From the NCBI RefSeq assembly GCF_030272615.1, contig NC_081415.1:189440270-189504269 (forward strand): a stretch of 64,000 nt of DNA. Direction: 5' to 3'. Below are positions 54,192 through 64,000 of this stretch, piece by piece. How positions within the stretch are numbered: the stretch's first letter is position 1; every line of letters begins with the position of its first letter. Below the pieces are notes generated by a model. It searched no databases. It had not been told where the DNA came from and saw only the letters and a program-made list of their open reading frames with translations. Source of the DNA: Cryptomeria japonica (taxonomy: Eukaryota > Streptophyta > Pinopsida > Cupressales > Cupressaceae). The translations under genes and the position numbers were made by a program.

Positions 54192-57041
54192 ATGTCTATT
54201 GAAACAAGGTTCCAAGCACCAATGATGCAACAAAGTTTGACGTATCAACCGATGATGCAATCAAATTTTAATCCAAGGCAATCACAATTCTATCCAACCC
54301 AACAACAAGGCAATATCGATCAAACTTTTTATGATGAAACAAGTCTCCAAATACAAAAACTAGAGGAGAAACTAGCTCAAGAAAATGAGATATTGGAAGA
54401 AAAAGTGAAAAACATTGCAAAGAATAGATCACAAATGTCCAAAGTGTTTCGAAAATTTCCAGGTTGAAATCCAAATATCAAGCCAATTGATGTAAGATCT
54501 CTTCTTGAACACTCAGACATACCAGCTCTCCTCTCCCAAATAGAGATGATGAAACAATTACAAGAAAGGAGACAACATCAATTTCAACATTATGTGCCTC
54601 CACAACAAGAACAAGGTGTTTACTATCAATCAGATTTTCAACCATCACAACCAATGGTCCAACATATGCAACCAACACAATCAATGGTCCAATTTCAACA
54701 ATATGTCCAACCAACTATACAATGTCAACAAATGGTTCAACCAATGGTGGAATATCAACAAGTTCAATCAACATATCAATGTCAACAAATGCAACCAAAC
54801 ATTCAAAAACAAAACTTTCAATATGCACCAAGCAAAGTTTCAAACATGTCAGAACAATTGAACCAAGTCCAATATCAAAACATGACATCAAACCAAAAAC
54901 AAGTTCAAATTCCAAATACAACTATGTCAAAACCTCGAAAGAAAGGTGGCTTTATTGCAATGCTCTTAAGGAACCTACCAAGTGAGTTTATTGAGGAAGA
55001 TCAAAATAATACACTTATGTCTAGCAATGCCTCATCCCCTCGCAAGCAAATTGACTCTCCAGTGGCATCTATACCTACACCTTTAGAAGTTTCACAAGAA
55101 CCTTCCATATTGTCCTCATCAAACAATACACCCAAGGATGCAATTATCCAAGAGCTATCCATAATTGATTGCCAAGATAATCCAATTCATGATGCACATC
55201 CTTGTCATGTTTCAGAAATACAAGACCCAATGCCACCATGCACTTTATTGCCATTACTTGTTTTAGAGGACCCCATTCAAAGTCCTTCTTCCTAATGTTC
55301 AAGCATTGATTCCTTGCCAGAATCCATCACAAATATTCAAAGTGCATCTCCTTCATGCCAAAACATTGATTCCTTGTCCGAATCATCCATGCATATCCAA
55401 AGTCCAACCTCATGTCAAGAGGATAATTTAGAGCATAAAGAAACGCATGTTAAAACAGATCAAGATCAAGATCAGGATCCTGAAAACTTATCATCCCATC
55501 CAATTGTTGACCAGGATTTCATCTTCCCAGAAACTCACGACGATTCCCCTATTCTTGTCCATCCTATCCAAAGTCCTATTGACATTCCACTCCCCAAGCA
55601 AGATCAAGATATTCTAGTCCATCCAATCCTAAACGATCCCATTCCATTTCATGAACACGATGTCCTTTCAAGTCCCATTGACATTCCACTTCCTAAACAA
55701 GATCAAGATATCCCTTCCATTCTTTCTGACGATCCCATTGAAAGTCAAGAGAAAAGCACCTTTAAAGAAGATTCCAATGATCTTCCTCCTTGTCAAGATC
55801 AAATTATTCCTTCAGATCCTCCACAAGATCCACTTATTCCTCCATCTCCATGTCCTAATGCTCCATATCCACTCCAAGATCGCACTTCTTTTGATGATCC
55901 CATTATTTCTCCCATTCCATCTCTTGAAGAGCCTATCATTGAACAATGTCCACAACACAATCCTAGTCCCCCTCATGATCCTAATCCCCCTCATGATTCT
56001 AATGTGTCAGTGCAAGATGTTCATGAACCCTCAACGTGCATAATGGGTTCTTCCACTTTGGTGAAATCCGATCCACTTCAAGATCTCATTATTTCTCTCA
56101 TATCATATCCACCTCATAATGAACTCGTGTCTTCTTCCCAAAGAAAAGAGTATCCTACAAGTCAAGATATTCATAAAGGAAAAGGAGTAGATCTCCATAA
56201 GCAAGAACCCCTCCATATCGAAGAATATACTAATGGTCATGGCTACAAAGCTCACACTCAAGGCATTGGTATCCCTTCAAAGTCAAAATCGAAATGTCCA
56301 CCTTCCCCATCATCGCTTCCATCCATTCTAGGTCCCTATATCCCTCCATCTCCTATGCAACATCAACAAAGGCACACATCTTGGAGAACCTTCCATCCAT
56401 CCCACATGCCTCCATATCATTCCCATCCACACCAACATTCATTCCCCCCTCCAAGTAATTTGGATGCCAAGTATAAAAGTCATAAGTCTAGCAATCCACA
56501 TGTATTCAAAGATCAACATGTCCAATTTAATTGACATGTCAAAACAAAGAAAAATATGATCTCTAAAGAAAAAGAAATATCCAAAAGGCCACAAAGGCCC
56601 ACTGAGAAAAATAAAGCAAAGTCAAAATATGTATGGGTTCCTAAATCCCTTGTGCAAGCAATGCACTCCAAGGAACCACAAAAGCATGAAAAATCAAAAA
56701 CCATGTGGATCCCCAAGAAGCTCCTTGAAGCACAAAAAGAACAACCCAGATTGGCATCCAAAGTTGCTATTCCTCCATCCAAACCTTCCAAGTCTATTTC
56801 TCCACCACCTTCTTCATCCATTTTGGGCCCTTATGTCCCAAAATCCCAAGCTATTCCTCCATCCAAATCTCAATATCCAAGATACATCTTTCCTCCATCA
56901 GTCCATCACCCCTCAAGGTGTGTGCCAATGTCGATCTTGCCTTCATTTCCATCTGCTGAAGCCCAATTCTTCCAATACCCTATCCATTATCCAATGCATA
57001 TTTTCCATCCTTCCATCCCTTTGGTCCAATCCTTTGCATAA
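54192..57041 (+). pseudogene. Gyp2 Gln/Pro/Ser-rich long ORF (about 950 codons)
   Basis: A single frame from ATG 54192 (MSIETRFQAPMMQQSLTYQP) to the TAA at 57041 is interrupted only by TGA 54465, TAA 55293 and TGA 56532. A short coiled coil lies at about 54345-54440 (QIQKLEEKLAQENEILEEKV). A Gln/Met/Pro-rich tract (54546-54860, QQ and QPM repeats) follows. Then comes a long Ser/Pro/Asp region with repeated DIPLPKQDQDI and SPIDIPL phrases (55570-55720), and a Lys/Pro-rich end with ILGPYVPKSQ-like repeats (56310, 56820). There is no zinc knuckle, capsid or enzyme motif. The protein looks disordered. So few stops in 950 codons, with long open runs of 250 to 407 codons, suggest it was coding until recently. 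The function is unknown. Confidence 0.6.
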
Positions 57042-57400
57042 ATCCTTGCCTTAGTTTCATCTCATTTTCCATGTCCTTATCCTACCAACGTCTTTGAGCA
57101 TACTTTTAAAGGTCATGGTCCATTCTTTTCAAGGCTACTATCCAAACAAAAAGACGCTTGAGTCCTTCTTCCATCCCCTATCATGTGTCCATCTTCTATT
57201 GAAAAAGTCAAAAAAAAAAAAAAAAATTGAAAAAAAAAAAGAAAAAGACAAAAGAAAAAAAAAAGTAAAGCAAAAATAATTCGTCCACTGGTGAAAACCT
57301 GGCAAACAGGCGCCTTGGGCAAGTACCATGATGAAAACCTGGCAAACAGGCATCATGCGTAATTTATGAACTTCTTGCACACCACACTTGGGGGCAGGTT
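57042..57400 (+). repeat. A-rich tract and duplicated 21-bp motif in Gyp2
   Basis: An almost pure A/G tract runs from about 57205 to 57280. It is followed by GAAAACCTGGCAAACAGGC twice (57292-57310 and 57333-57351). Each copy contains the self-complementary CCTGgcaaaCAGG, so a small hairpin is possible, and GCGCCTTGGGC separates them. Confidence 0.7.
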
Positions 57401-58000
57401 TCCTCCTTCATATTATATTTCCCTTCATTATCCTATCGAACCCCTATCATTACCCTTCATATCCTATTGTCCCTCATGTCCAGTTTCCCTTTCCACCTTT
57501 GATCTTGACAAGGCTGACGATCTTCATGAGCATTATGCATCTTGTTTGCAGCTTTCAGTCTATCATAGCTTTTTGGTCATTTATCCATTTGCTTATTATC
57601 AACCTTTCATCTATATTCCCTAGTTTATTGCAACTTTCTGCCACCATCGCATATCCTACCCTGACCTTCAGTCCATGTCCCTTATCCATTCTTGGTCTTT
57701 CTTATCCTATCCATATCTTATCACTATCCATACACTCTTTCTGTCGCTTGATCTTGATCTGACATAAGGACGCAAAATTTAAACATGGTTTCAAAAACCT
57801 CTTGACATGTCCCTCATGCCATGTCCCTGCTTTACATTGTCATATCCAGTCTCTTGTCCCATCGCGCAATAGCCCTTGAAAATTGCATCCGCGTTGTCTC
57901 CATGGTAAAAGGCCTTTGTCTTCCCTCTGTCCACCAACATTTCAGCAAGCCTATTTATTCACCTGTCATATTCCTTGCCTTGCTAGACACTGGGGGCAAA
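57401..58000 (+). other. Gyp2 region without a gene
   Basis: The stretch is pyrimidine-rich with TTATCC/CCTATC phrases. Open frames at 57366-57762 and 57821-58210 have low-complexity or hydrophobic composition and no domain. CACTTGGGGGCAG (57384) and CACTGGGGGCAAAA (57988) are G-rich motifs resembling tracts seen near plant gypsy 3' ends. Confidence 0.5.
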
Positions 58001-58555
58001 AATTCAAAAACATTTAAAAATGTCCTGAAAAAAGATCATAAAAATTTCATAAATGTCCTGAAAAAAAATTCAAAAACATTTAAAAATGTCCTGAAAAAAG
58101 ATCATAAAAATTTCATAAATGTCCTGAAAAAAATCCTAAAAATTGAAAAATGTCATGAAAAAATCCTAAAAATTGAAAAATGTCATGAGAAAAAATCCAA
58201 TAAAAATTGAAAAATGTCTTGAAAAAAATCTTAAAAATTGAAGAATGTCCTGAAAAAGTCATAAAAATTGAAAAAAAGTCTTGAAAAAAAAAAATCTTAA
58301 AAATTGAAAAAATGTCCTGAAAAAAGTCATAAAAATTGAAATCATGTCCTGAAAAAAATCATAAAAATTAAAAAGAATGTCCTGAAAAAGTCATAAAAAT
58401 TGAAAAAAAGTCCTGAAAAAAAAATCTTAAAAATCGAAAGAAGTCCTGAAAAAAATCCAAAAAAATTGAAATAATGTCCTGAAATAATCCAAAAAAATCA
58501 AATAATGTCCTGAAAAAAGTCATAAAAATTGAAAAAAAGTCCTGAAAAAATGAAC
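58001..58555 (+). repeat. Minisatellite of TGTCCTGAAAAAA units
   Basis: About 18 units of roughly 26-36 bp share TGTCCTGAAAAAA followed by TCATAAAAATTGAAAAA or a variant. The first part (58003-58130) is a near-perfect double copy of a longer composite unit of about 72 bp. The complementary strand gives a Phe-rich open frame (58368-58562) that is an artefact of the repeat. Confidence 0.9.
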
Positions 58556-59449
58556 AAAACATTTATAAAACATTAAAACTCACAAAAACATGCATTTTGC
58601 AATAAAGTATTCCCTTTATGCATCGACAGATCACTGAGCATTCATCCAACGACACTCGCAATCCAACATCGTGCTTTAATTTAATCATGCATAAATAGAT
58701 GAACCTTTTCAATCAAATCAAATATTCAACCTGATCCAAATTGTCTTATCAATCGAATATCAGCATCAAAATTCATTTGTCCTTGTCACATTATCATGGG
58801 TCTTATATAGGGTGTGGTATACTCGAAACCAGACTATGTCCTGTCTTAGACGGGGTACCGCATTTCCTGAAACTAGACAGCATGATCATCCTATCAGCAC
58901 ATTCAACTTTTGACAATGAAGATCAAGATGTTTGTTTGATTTGTTGGAATTTGCACATCTTATCTTTTTAATTGATTTATCTTTGGCTTCGATCATGTTC
59001 CTATGTTGCTCGATGATGTCACCGAGTGATTTAGAGTGACCGGGATGGTTCATGATCCTTTTCTTTTTGATTGTGATTGTCGTTTGTCTGTGATGTGTCT
59101 GTCTTTTGCAAAAAGGGTTGCATTTCAGCTCTGGCCTTCAATGCCATGATGCTACACATCCATTTTGCTACATAAAAACAAAGGTTCTCACCTACAAAGT
59201 GCATTACTGAAAGCAAGTTTTTCCTTCATCTCTAACTGTCCTCTGTCTAATTTCTGCTTACTAACATTTCTTCCGTCAATCTTGGCAGTCTATTTGATCC
59301 TATCGTTTTCTATCATTCTTATCGATCAATTGGCCTCTTTTCTGCATGTTTCCGACCAATTCCTTGAGGGGGCATACATATGTCATTGTTATTGTCTGGG
59401 GCATTTTTGTTATTGTTCTTTGAAACAATGCTCAGAATCGCATTGTCTC
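58556..59449 (+). other. Gyp2 3' internal region, no gene recognised
   Basis: Nearly 900 bp between the minisatellite and the polypurine tract hold only short open frames without motifs. Confidence 0.5.
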
Positions 59450-59463
59450 AAAGAGGGGCAAAA
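59450..59463 (+). promoter_or_regulatory. Gyp2 polypurine tract
   Basis: AAAGAGGGGCAAAA abuts the TG start of the 3' LTR at 59464. Confidence 0.85.
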
Positions 59464-61021
59464 TGTAGGCACCTAAAAATGGTCAATGCTTGCGAAGTCA
59501 TACTTTAACATTTGCGCATCGCCTCATTTTAGGTTTTTGCGTCGCATTAATATTTCTCCTATGTCACGCACTTGGTCTTTATCATTTGCAAACATTGAGT
59601 CATTCTTCTATATTCTTCAATCATCTCGTTCTCAAATTTGGTCTTGTCGACAACATTATCCAGTCATGATTTTGATCGGTTTTATCCTGTTGCATCAATG
59701 AGCATGCTTATTTGTCATCATTTTGGACATCGTCAATCCTAATTAGGGTTTTGTCCTCCTGTCAATCTTGCGATCGATTTGTCATCAATCATTTCTCTCT
59801 TATCATCAATCTTATCATTTTGGACATCGTCAATCCTAATTAGGGTTTTGTCCTCTTTTCAATCTTATCATCTGGCGATCGGTTTATCAATCTTGTTGTT
59901 TTGGCGATCGATTTGTCATCGGTCGTGGTCATTTCCAATCTTGTCATCTTGCAATTTATTTATCATCGATCCTCGTCCTCTTGTCAATCTTGTAATCTTG
60001 CGACCGATTTGTCATCGATCGTTGTCTGTCTCAATTATGTCAATTTGGATCAATTTGTCATTGTTCCTCGTCAATTGGTGCATTTATCAATCAAATCATT
60101 TTGTCGCATTGGTCATTTATCAATTCAAAATCATGACATTAATTATCTTCAATCACGACCTAATTGTCATTTTCGCATTTCTAATTCGTCTTCTAGGGTT
60201 TTATGATTTATTCATTTAACCTAATTTGTCATTTCTTCCTCTAGGATTACTAAATTATTTATTAATCCTAAGTCTTCTCATTACAATTAAATCTTTATTT
60301 AATTGGCTAATTATTCTTCCTCTTGTGAATTAATTAATAAATGACAAATTATTAATTAATTTACCTAATTTCCTAATTCCATATTTCCTATTTTTCCATC
60401 AATTTCAATTTTCTAATTTTCTAAATTTCTAATTTCTTTTCCCTCCTATTTCATCTCCTAATTCTATGGGAATGACATTTCAATTTGTCATGAAATTGTC
60501 ATAATTGATAATCAATCAATTTTGACATGGAATGTGTCATAATTTGTCATCAATTTTCAATCAATCAAATTGTGCATGGAAAGTGCATAATTTGTCATAT
60601 TGATTTGCAATTTCCATTTGAATTGCATCATGCCAATCTTGTCATTTATCCAATTCTTCTATAAATTGGATGTTTTTTTTCAATCAAATCCCTTCGAATC
60701 CCGAATCCCTAATCAAACTATCGAACTTATGCTTCTAGTACTCTTGAGCTTTTCATCAATCTTGCTTTCAATTGTATGTGCACTTGTAGGTGAGATCCAC
60801 AAATCCATTGAAGAGGAAAGAACAACAATGGAGCCGCATGGAAGGAGCATTCAATTCTGCATTTGGTTTGCATAATCTTTCATTTTGAATGCTTTGTTTT
60901 CATGCCTCTATTGAGTGTGCTTAGGATTAGGTTTATTTGCAATGAGTGCTCTTATGATTGAGTTATCATGTCTAGTGTTTTGATCTACTTGTCTTTGATG
61001 ATTCCTAATTCCGATGCTACA
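59464..61021 (+). repeat. Gyp2 3' LTR
   Basis: This is the same length as the 5' LTR with no gaps. Differences cluster in the first 600 bp and near the 3' end. It is followed by ATAGG. Confidence 0.93.
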
Positions 61022-61026
61022 ATAGG

Positions 61027-62157
61027 AACCATTATAAATTCAAATTTTAATACTAGAACCCAAAACATTAATACCAAAATAGAAGTTAAACCAATTAAGC
61101 ATAAACAATAATCACAGAATAAAATCCATGCATATAACACCAAGATTTGTACGTGGAAAACCTGGTAAAGGGAAAAACTACAGTGGGAAGCCTACCCACA
61201 GTCAGATAATACTTCTGCAATAAGTATGTAAATTATAATTGAGGGTCCTGCACTTGCAGGAAGGCCAACAACCTAGAGCGCATTTCTCATCACAAAAAGA
61301 GACTCATTGACTACATATAAATCCAGACTACAATCCGGTGAAGTGTTGAACTGCAAAAGATAACATCTCTTATGCCTGAGTACAGTTCCAGTTAAGCTCA
61401 ATACTAGAGGACTAAATCCTCTTACATAAACCCAATTCGATCTCCAATGATCAACCAACTCCTCTGCCTGAATGATATTACATTATTCACACATTACATT
61501 CCCTAACCATGACTTCTAACAATAACCATGATGATCTATAATGAGATCTTACATCTACTTATACAAACCCTCGACCCTAAACAATCAGGTTGGCCACTAG
61601 ATAATAAACCATATCATACTGAGGCCAAACAAATAATATCCAACACATAAGACATCCTAGAAATACATCAATAAGTCCTATCCACACATTTCAATAAAGC
61701 CGATCCATAACCTAGATCAACCGAGACCAAGAATAGGTCCATACGCCACAACAATGATTTCAATCACCGAGTCTCAAACATGGTCACCAACAACATTTTG
61801 AAAATTCATCAGAAGATGCACCAACACCACTTATGCAATTCATCAAAGATTTCTATCAAAATCTCTGCTGGTGAAACCCTCGCCAGAACCATAAACCAAT
61901 CTTCTCAGCAAGCAAAATAGAATCCAATCTCTAGACCAAAACCAACTAACCAAATATGAGTATAAGTATCATGGACAAGCCAATTCCATCACCAGACTAT
62001 ACTGAAGTCTACCAGATTATGCCGGATCCAAGTTAACCAAAAACCACTTAACCTATCGGGACTAGAAGGGTGCCGATAAAGCATCCAAACAACTACTGTT
62101 GGTATCAATGATAAAACATGAATGCAACACATAATCAATTCCACCAAATGGCCAACA
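61027..62157 (-). mobile_element. Cop3 3' LTR, right piece
   Basis: After the target duplication the minus-strand copia LTR resumes. It shows the complement of the conserved hairpin motif (GGAAAACCTGG and CAGTGGGAAGCCTACCC, 61156-61197) and the phrase GGTCCTGCACTTGCAGGAAGG (61244-61264), also found in NA1 and NA2 LTRs. It ends GGCCAACA at 62157, so the element's LTR starts TGTTGGCC. With the left piece the LTR is about 1.2 kb. Confidence 0.8.
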
Positions 62158-62345
62158 ATCTCCCCCTTTGGCATTGATGGCAACACTAGATGTGAAAAAC
62201 ATCTAAGTACCAAGAAATGCTAATTAAGTCTCCCCCTGTGGAATATAGCCAACATATTCCCACATATAGCTCTGAAAATCAATATCTCTCCCCCTTTCTT
62301 TTTCTTTTTTCACATCAATATCACTCTCCCTTTGACATCAATGCC
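62158..62345 (-). promoter_or_regulatory. Cop3 polypurine tracts (four)
   Basis: On the + strand TCTCCCCCTTTGGC (62159), TCTCCCCCTGTGG (62230), TCTCCCCCTTTC (62286) and CTCTCCCTTTGAC (62326) are four complements of G-rich polypurine tracts. The first abuts the LTR. NA1 and NA2 have three. Confidence 0.8.
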
Positions 62346-62492
62346 ATACATATGACAAAAATATCAAAGCAAAAACATAAGCCTCTGAATCACAAAGCTG
62401 ACTACTCCCTCTGAGCAGTAGCATCCCACATCATTGCCAGAATGAATAGCATCTCTGATAATGCATGCTAGACTGATGCCAAACTGGATCAA

Positions 62493-63007
62493 TCAAGTCT
62501 CTACCAGAGGGGCAGTAAATCCCAATCTGTCTCTCAAGTACTCAAATGATTCCTTGGACAAAGGTTTAGTGAAAATATCTACAATCTGCTCTTTAATATT
62601 CACATAAACTAGTCTAACTTCATTTGCTTCTACCTTCTCCTTCATAAATTTATACTTGATAGACACGTTCTTTGTTTTAGAATGAAATACCAGATTCCTT
62701 GACATATCAATAGCAGCAGAGTTATCACAGTGAATAACTATCAGTGCATGACAGTGCACCTTTATATCCTTCAATATTTGCTTCATCCATAAAACTTGTG
62801 TATAGTTAGCAACAGCAACAACATACTCAACTTCATAGTAGATAAAGAAGTACATGACTATTTCTTGTTGATCCATGAAACCAACTTCTTTCCAAGAAAG
62901 AAAGCTCTACCAGAAGTACTTTTCCGGTCATCAACATCTCTAGCCCAATCAACATCTGTATATGCACATAAAGTAAAGTTATCATCCTTAGGGTACCACA
63001 AACCATA
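62493..63007 (-). pseudogene. Cop3 RNase H
   Basis: The reading on the minus strand follows RT: YTDVDWARDVDDRKSTSGRA near 62960-62900 (first Asp in Y-T-D-x-D-W). It continues into the open frame 62876-62493 with VIHCDNSAAIDMSRNLVFHS (Asp), KNVSIKYKFMKEKVE and VNIKEQIVDIFTKPLSKESF, and ends at a stop at 62493. This is the normal C-terminal end of a copia polyprotein. A stop near 63008 and a frame break near 62880 separate it from RT, so the copy is damaged but less so than Cop2. Confidence 0.85.
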
Positions 63008-64000
63008 TTATGATGTACCTTGCAAGTATCTAAAAATCCTTTTCACCGCCATCTCATGATTTTCTCTTGGATCACTTTGAAATCTTGAAACAATACACAC
63101 ATCATTCATAATGTCAGGCCTAGTCCGAGTCAAATAAAGCAGACCTCTAATCATAGATTTGTATCTTGTAGGATTTATCGGTGTAGAAACATCTTTTCTT
63201 GTCAATTTCTCACCGGTAACCATAGGAGTACTTACTGGTTTGGAATCTCCCATACCAAATTTCTTCAACAATTCCTTAGCATATATAGTTTGATAGATAA
63301 AAATACCTTTGTCAGTTTGAGTAATTTGAAAACCTAAGAAAAATTTCATCTCACCAATCATAGACATCTCAAATTCTTTCACCATATTCTTAGAAAATTC
63401 TATGCATAACTTATCTCCACCTCCAAAAATAATGTCATCAACAAATACTTCAATAATTAGCATATCATCATTAGTGATTTTATAATATAAAATATTGTCT
63501 GCACTGCCCTTAGTAAAACCAAGCTTCAAAATATATTTATCCAACCTTGCATACCAAGCTCTAGGTGCTTGTTTCAATCCATATAAAGTTTTTCTTAGCC
63601 TACAAACCATATCTGTATCATCTGATAGTGAAAAACAAGCAGGTTTCTCAATATAAACTTCCTCATCAAGATCCCCATTAAAAAATGCACATTTAACATC
63701 CATCTGATAAACCTTGTAGTTTTTATAAGTAGCATAGGCAAGAAATAATCTTACAGCTTCAATCCTAGCTACAGGTGCAAAAGTCTCTCCATAGTCAATT
63801 CCTTCCTTATGAGAATATCCTTTACAAACCAATCTAGCCCAATTCCTTGTAACTTGACCATCCTCATTCAATTTATTCCTAAAAAACCTATTTAGTTCCA
63901 ATAACATTTTTATTTTTAGGCCAAGGAACTAAGGTCCATGTGTTATTTTTCTCAATCTAATCTAATTCTTCTTCCATAGCCTTCAACCAATATTCATCTT
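63008..64000 (-). pseudogene. Cop3 reverse transcriptase, running off the window
   Basis: A 299-codon open frame (63907-63008) holds nearly the whole copia [62 protein letters not shown], the catalytic box VFVDDIIFGGG (63423-63452) with both Asp present, FFLGFQITQTDKGIFIYQTI and LYLTRTRPDIMNDVCIVSRF. Upstream, beyond a stop near 63903, DEYWLKAMEEELD and NTWTLVPWPKNKNVIGTK continue to the window edge. This is the best preserved pol domain in the window. RT copies the element's RNA to DNA in the particle. Confidence 0.88.

Larger units (their letters stand above)
50560..61021 (+). mobile_element. Gyp2: complete young LTR element without recognisable gag-pol
   Basis: Two LTRs of 1558 bp each (50560-52117 and 59464-61021), a primer site, a polypurine tract and a perfect ATAGG duplication (50555-50559 and 61022-61026) define a complete 10.46-kb element. 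I count about 14 differences between the LTRs (0.9%), all but one transitions. The interior has no capsid, protease, RT, RNase H or integrase motif on either strand. It holds only a Gln/Pro/Ser-rich frame (54192-57041) and repeats. This fits a non-autonomous element of the large-derivative (LARD-like) kind. The LTR and G-rich-tract style suggests a gypsy origin, which is not proven. Confidence 0.93.

Noticed and set aside
58368-58562. Phe-rich minus-strand frame
   Set aside because: An artefact of the A-rich minisatellite read in complement.

Overview
The window looks like intergenic DNA from a large, repeat-choked plant genome. It is AT-rich, holds no intact host gene, and consists almost entirely of LTR retrotransposons nested inside one another. 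Plant copia elements with the ATTGGTATCAGAGCC primer site, Tat-like gypsy elements with kilobase-long LTRs, a plant-mobile-domain relic and old diverged copies together suggest a gymnosperm, perhaps a conifer. That placement is inference; no single-copy marker supports it.

Layout: 1-3205 is older DNA with a decayed plant mobile domain (PMD) gene. 3253-4620 is a probable solo LTR and 4626-5780 has no gene. From 5786 the nest begins (element names are mine). Cop1 (copia, + strand, LTR 5786-7066) is cut in its gag at 7323 by Gyp1. Gyp1 is a Ty3/gypsy element with a 5' LTR of about 6.4 kb (7324-13754), a decayed gag-PR-RNaseH-RT-RH-INT (14115-26262) and the first part of its 3' LTR (26429-30684). 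Gyp1 received four insertions: a LINE-like retroposon in its 5' LTR (9238-9786, 17-bp TSD); NA1, a pol-less copia-type element between RT and RNase H (18028-24538); a solo LTR of the Gyp2 family in its 3' LTR (27059-28486, TSD CATAT); and Cop2 at 30685, also in its 3' LTR. Cop2 (copia, + strand, to about 50485) has its 5' LTR split by NA2 (30899-43669, minus strand, TSD AGTGT), a longer relative of NA1. NA2 holds a further 6.1-kb block with a different long ORF. Cop3 (copia, minus strand, about 50486 to the window edge) has its 3' LTR split by Gyp2 (50560-61021, TSD ATAGG). Gyp2 has equal-length LTRs differing at only about 14 of 1558 positions and is the youngest element here.

The most unusual content is in the parts that are not gag-pol. 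Gyp1 LTRs carry about 17 near-palindromes centred on CTTTAAAG and a separate ORF of more than 1000 codons upstream of the LTR TATA box. NA1 and NA2 have lost pol but keep the coiled-coil and zinc-knuckle end of gag plus a long ORF of unknown function, whose lesions differ between the copies. The NA2 block has its own long ORF preceded by six diverged units, several able to form hairpins. Gyp2 is complete but has no recognisable gag or pol, only a Gln/Pro/Ser-rich frame of about 950 codons with three stops. Long accessory ORFs have thus been acquired repeatedly by different LTR elements.

All homology calls come from reading motifs and comparing copies by eye; no database search was run.
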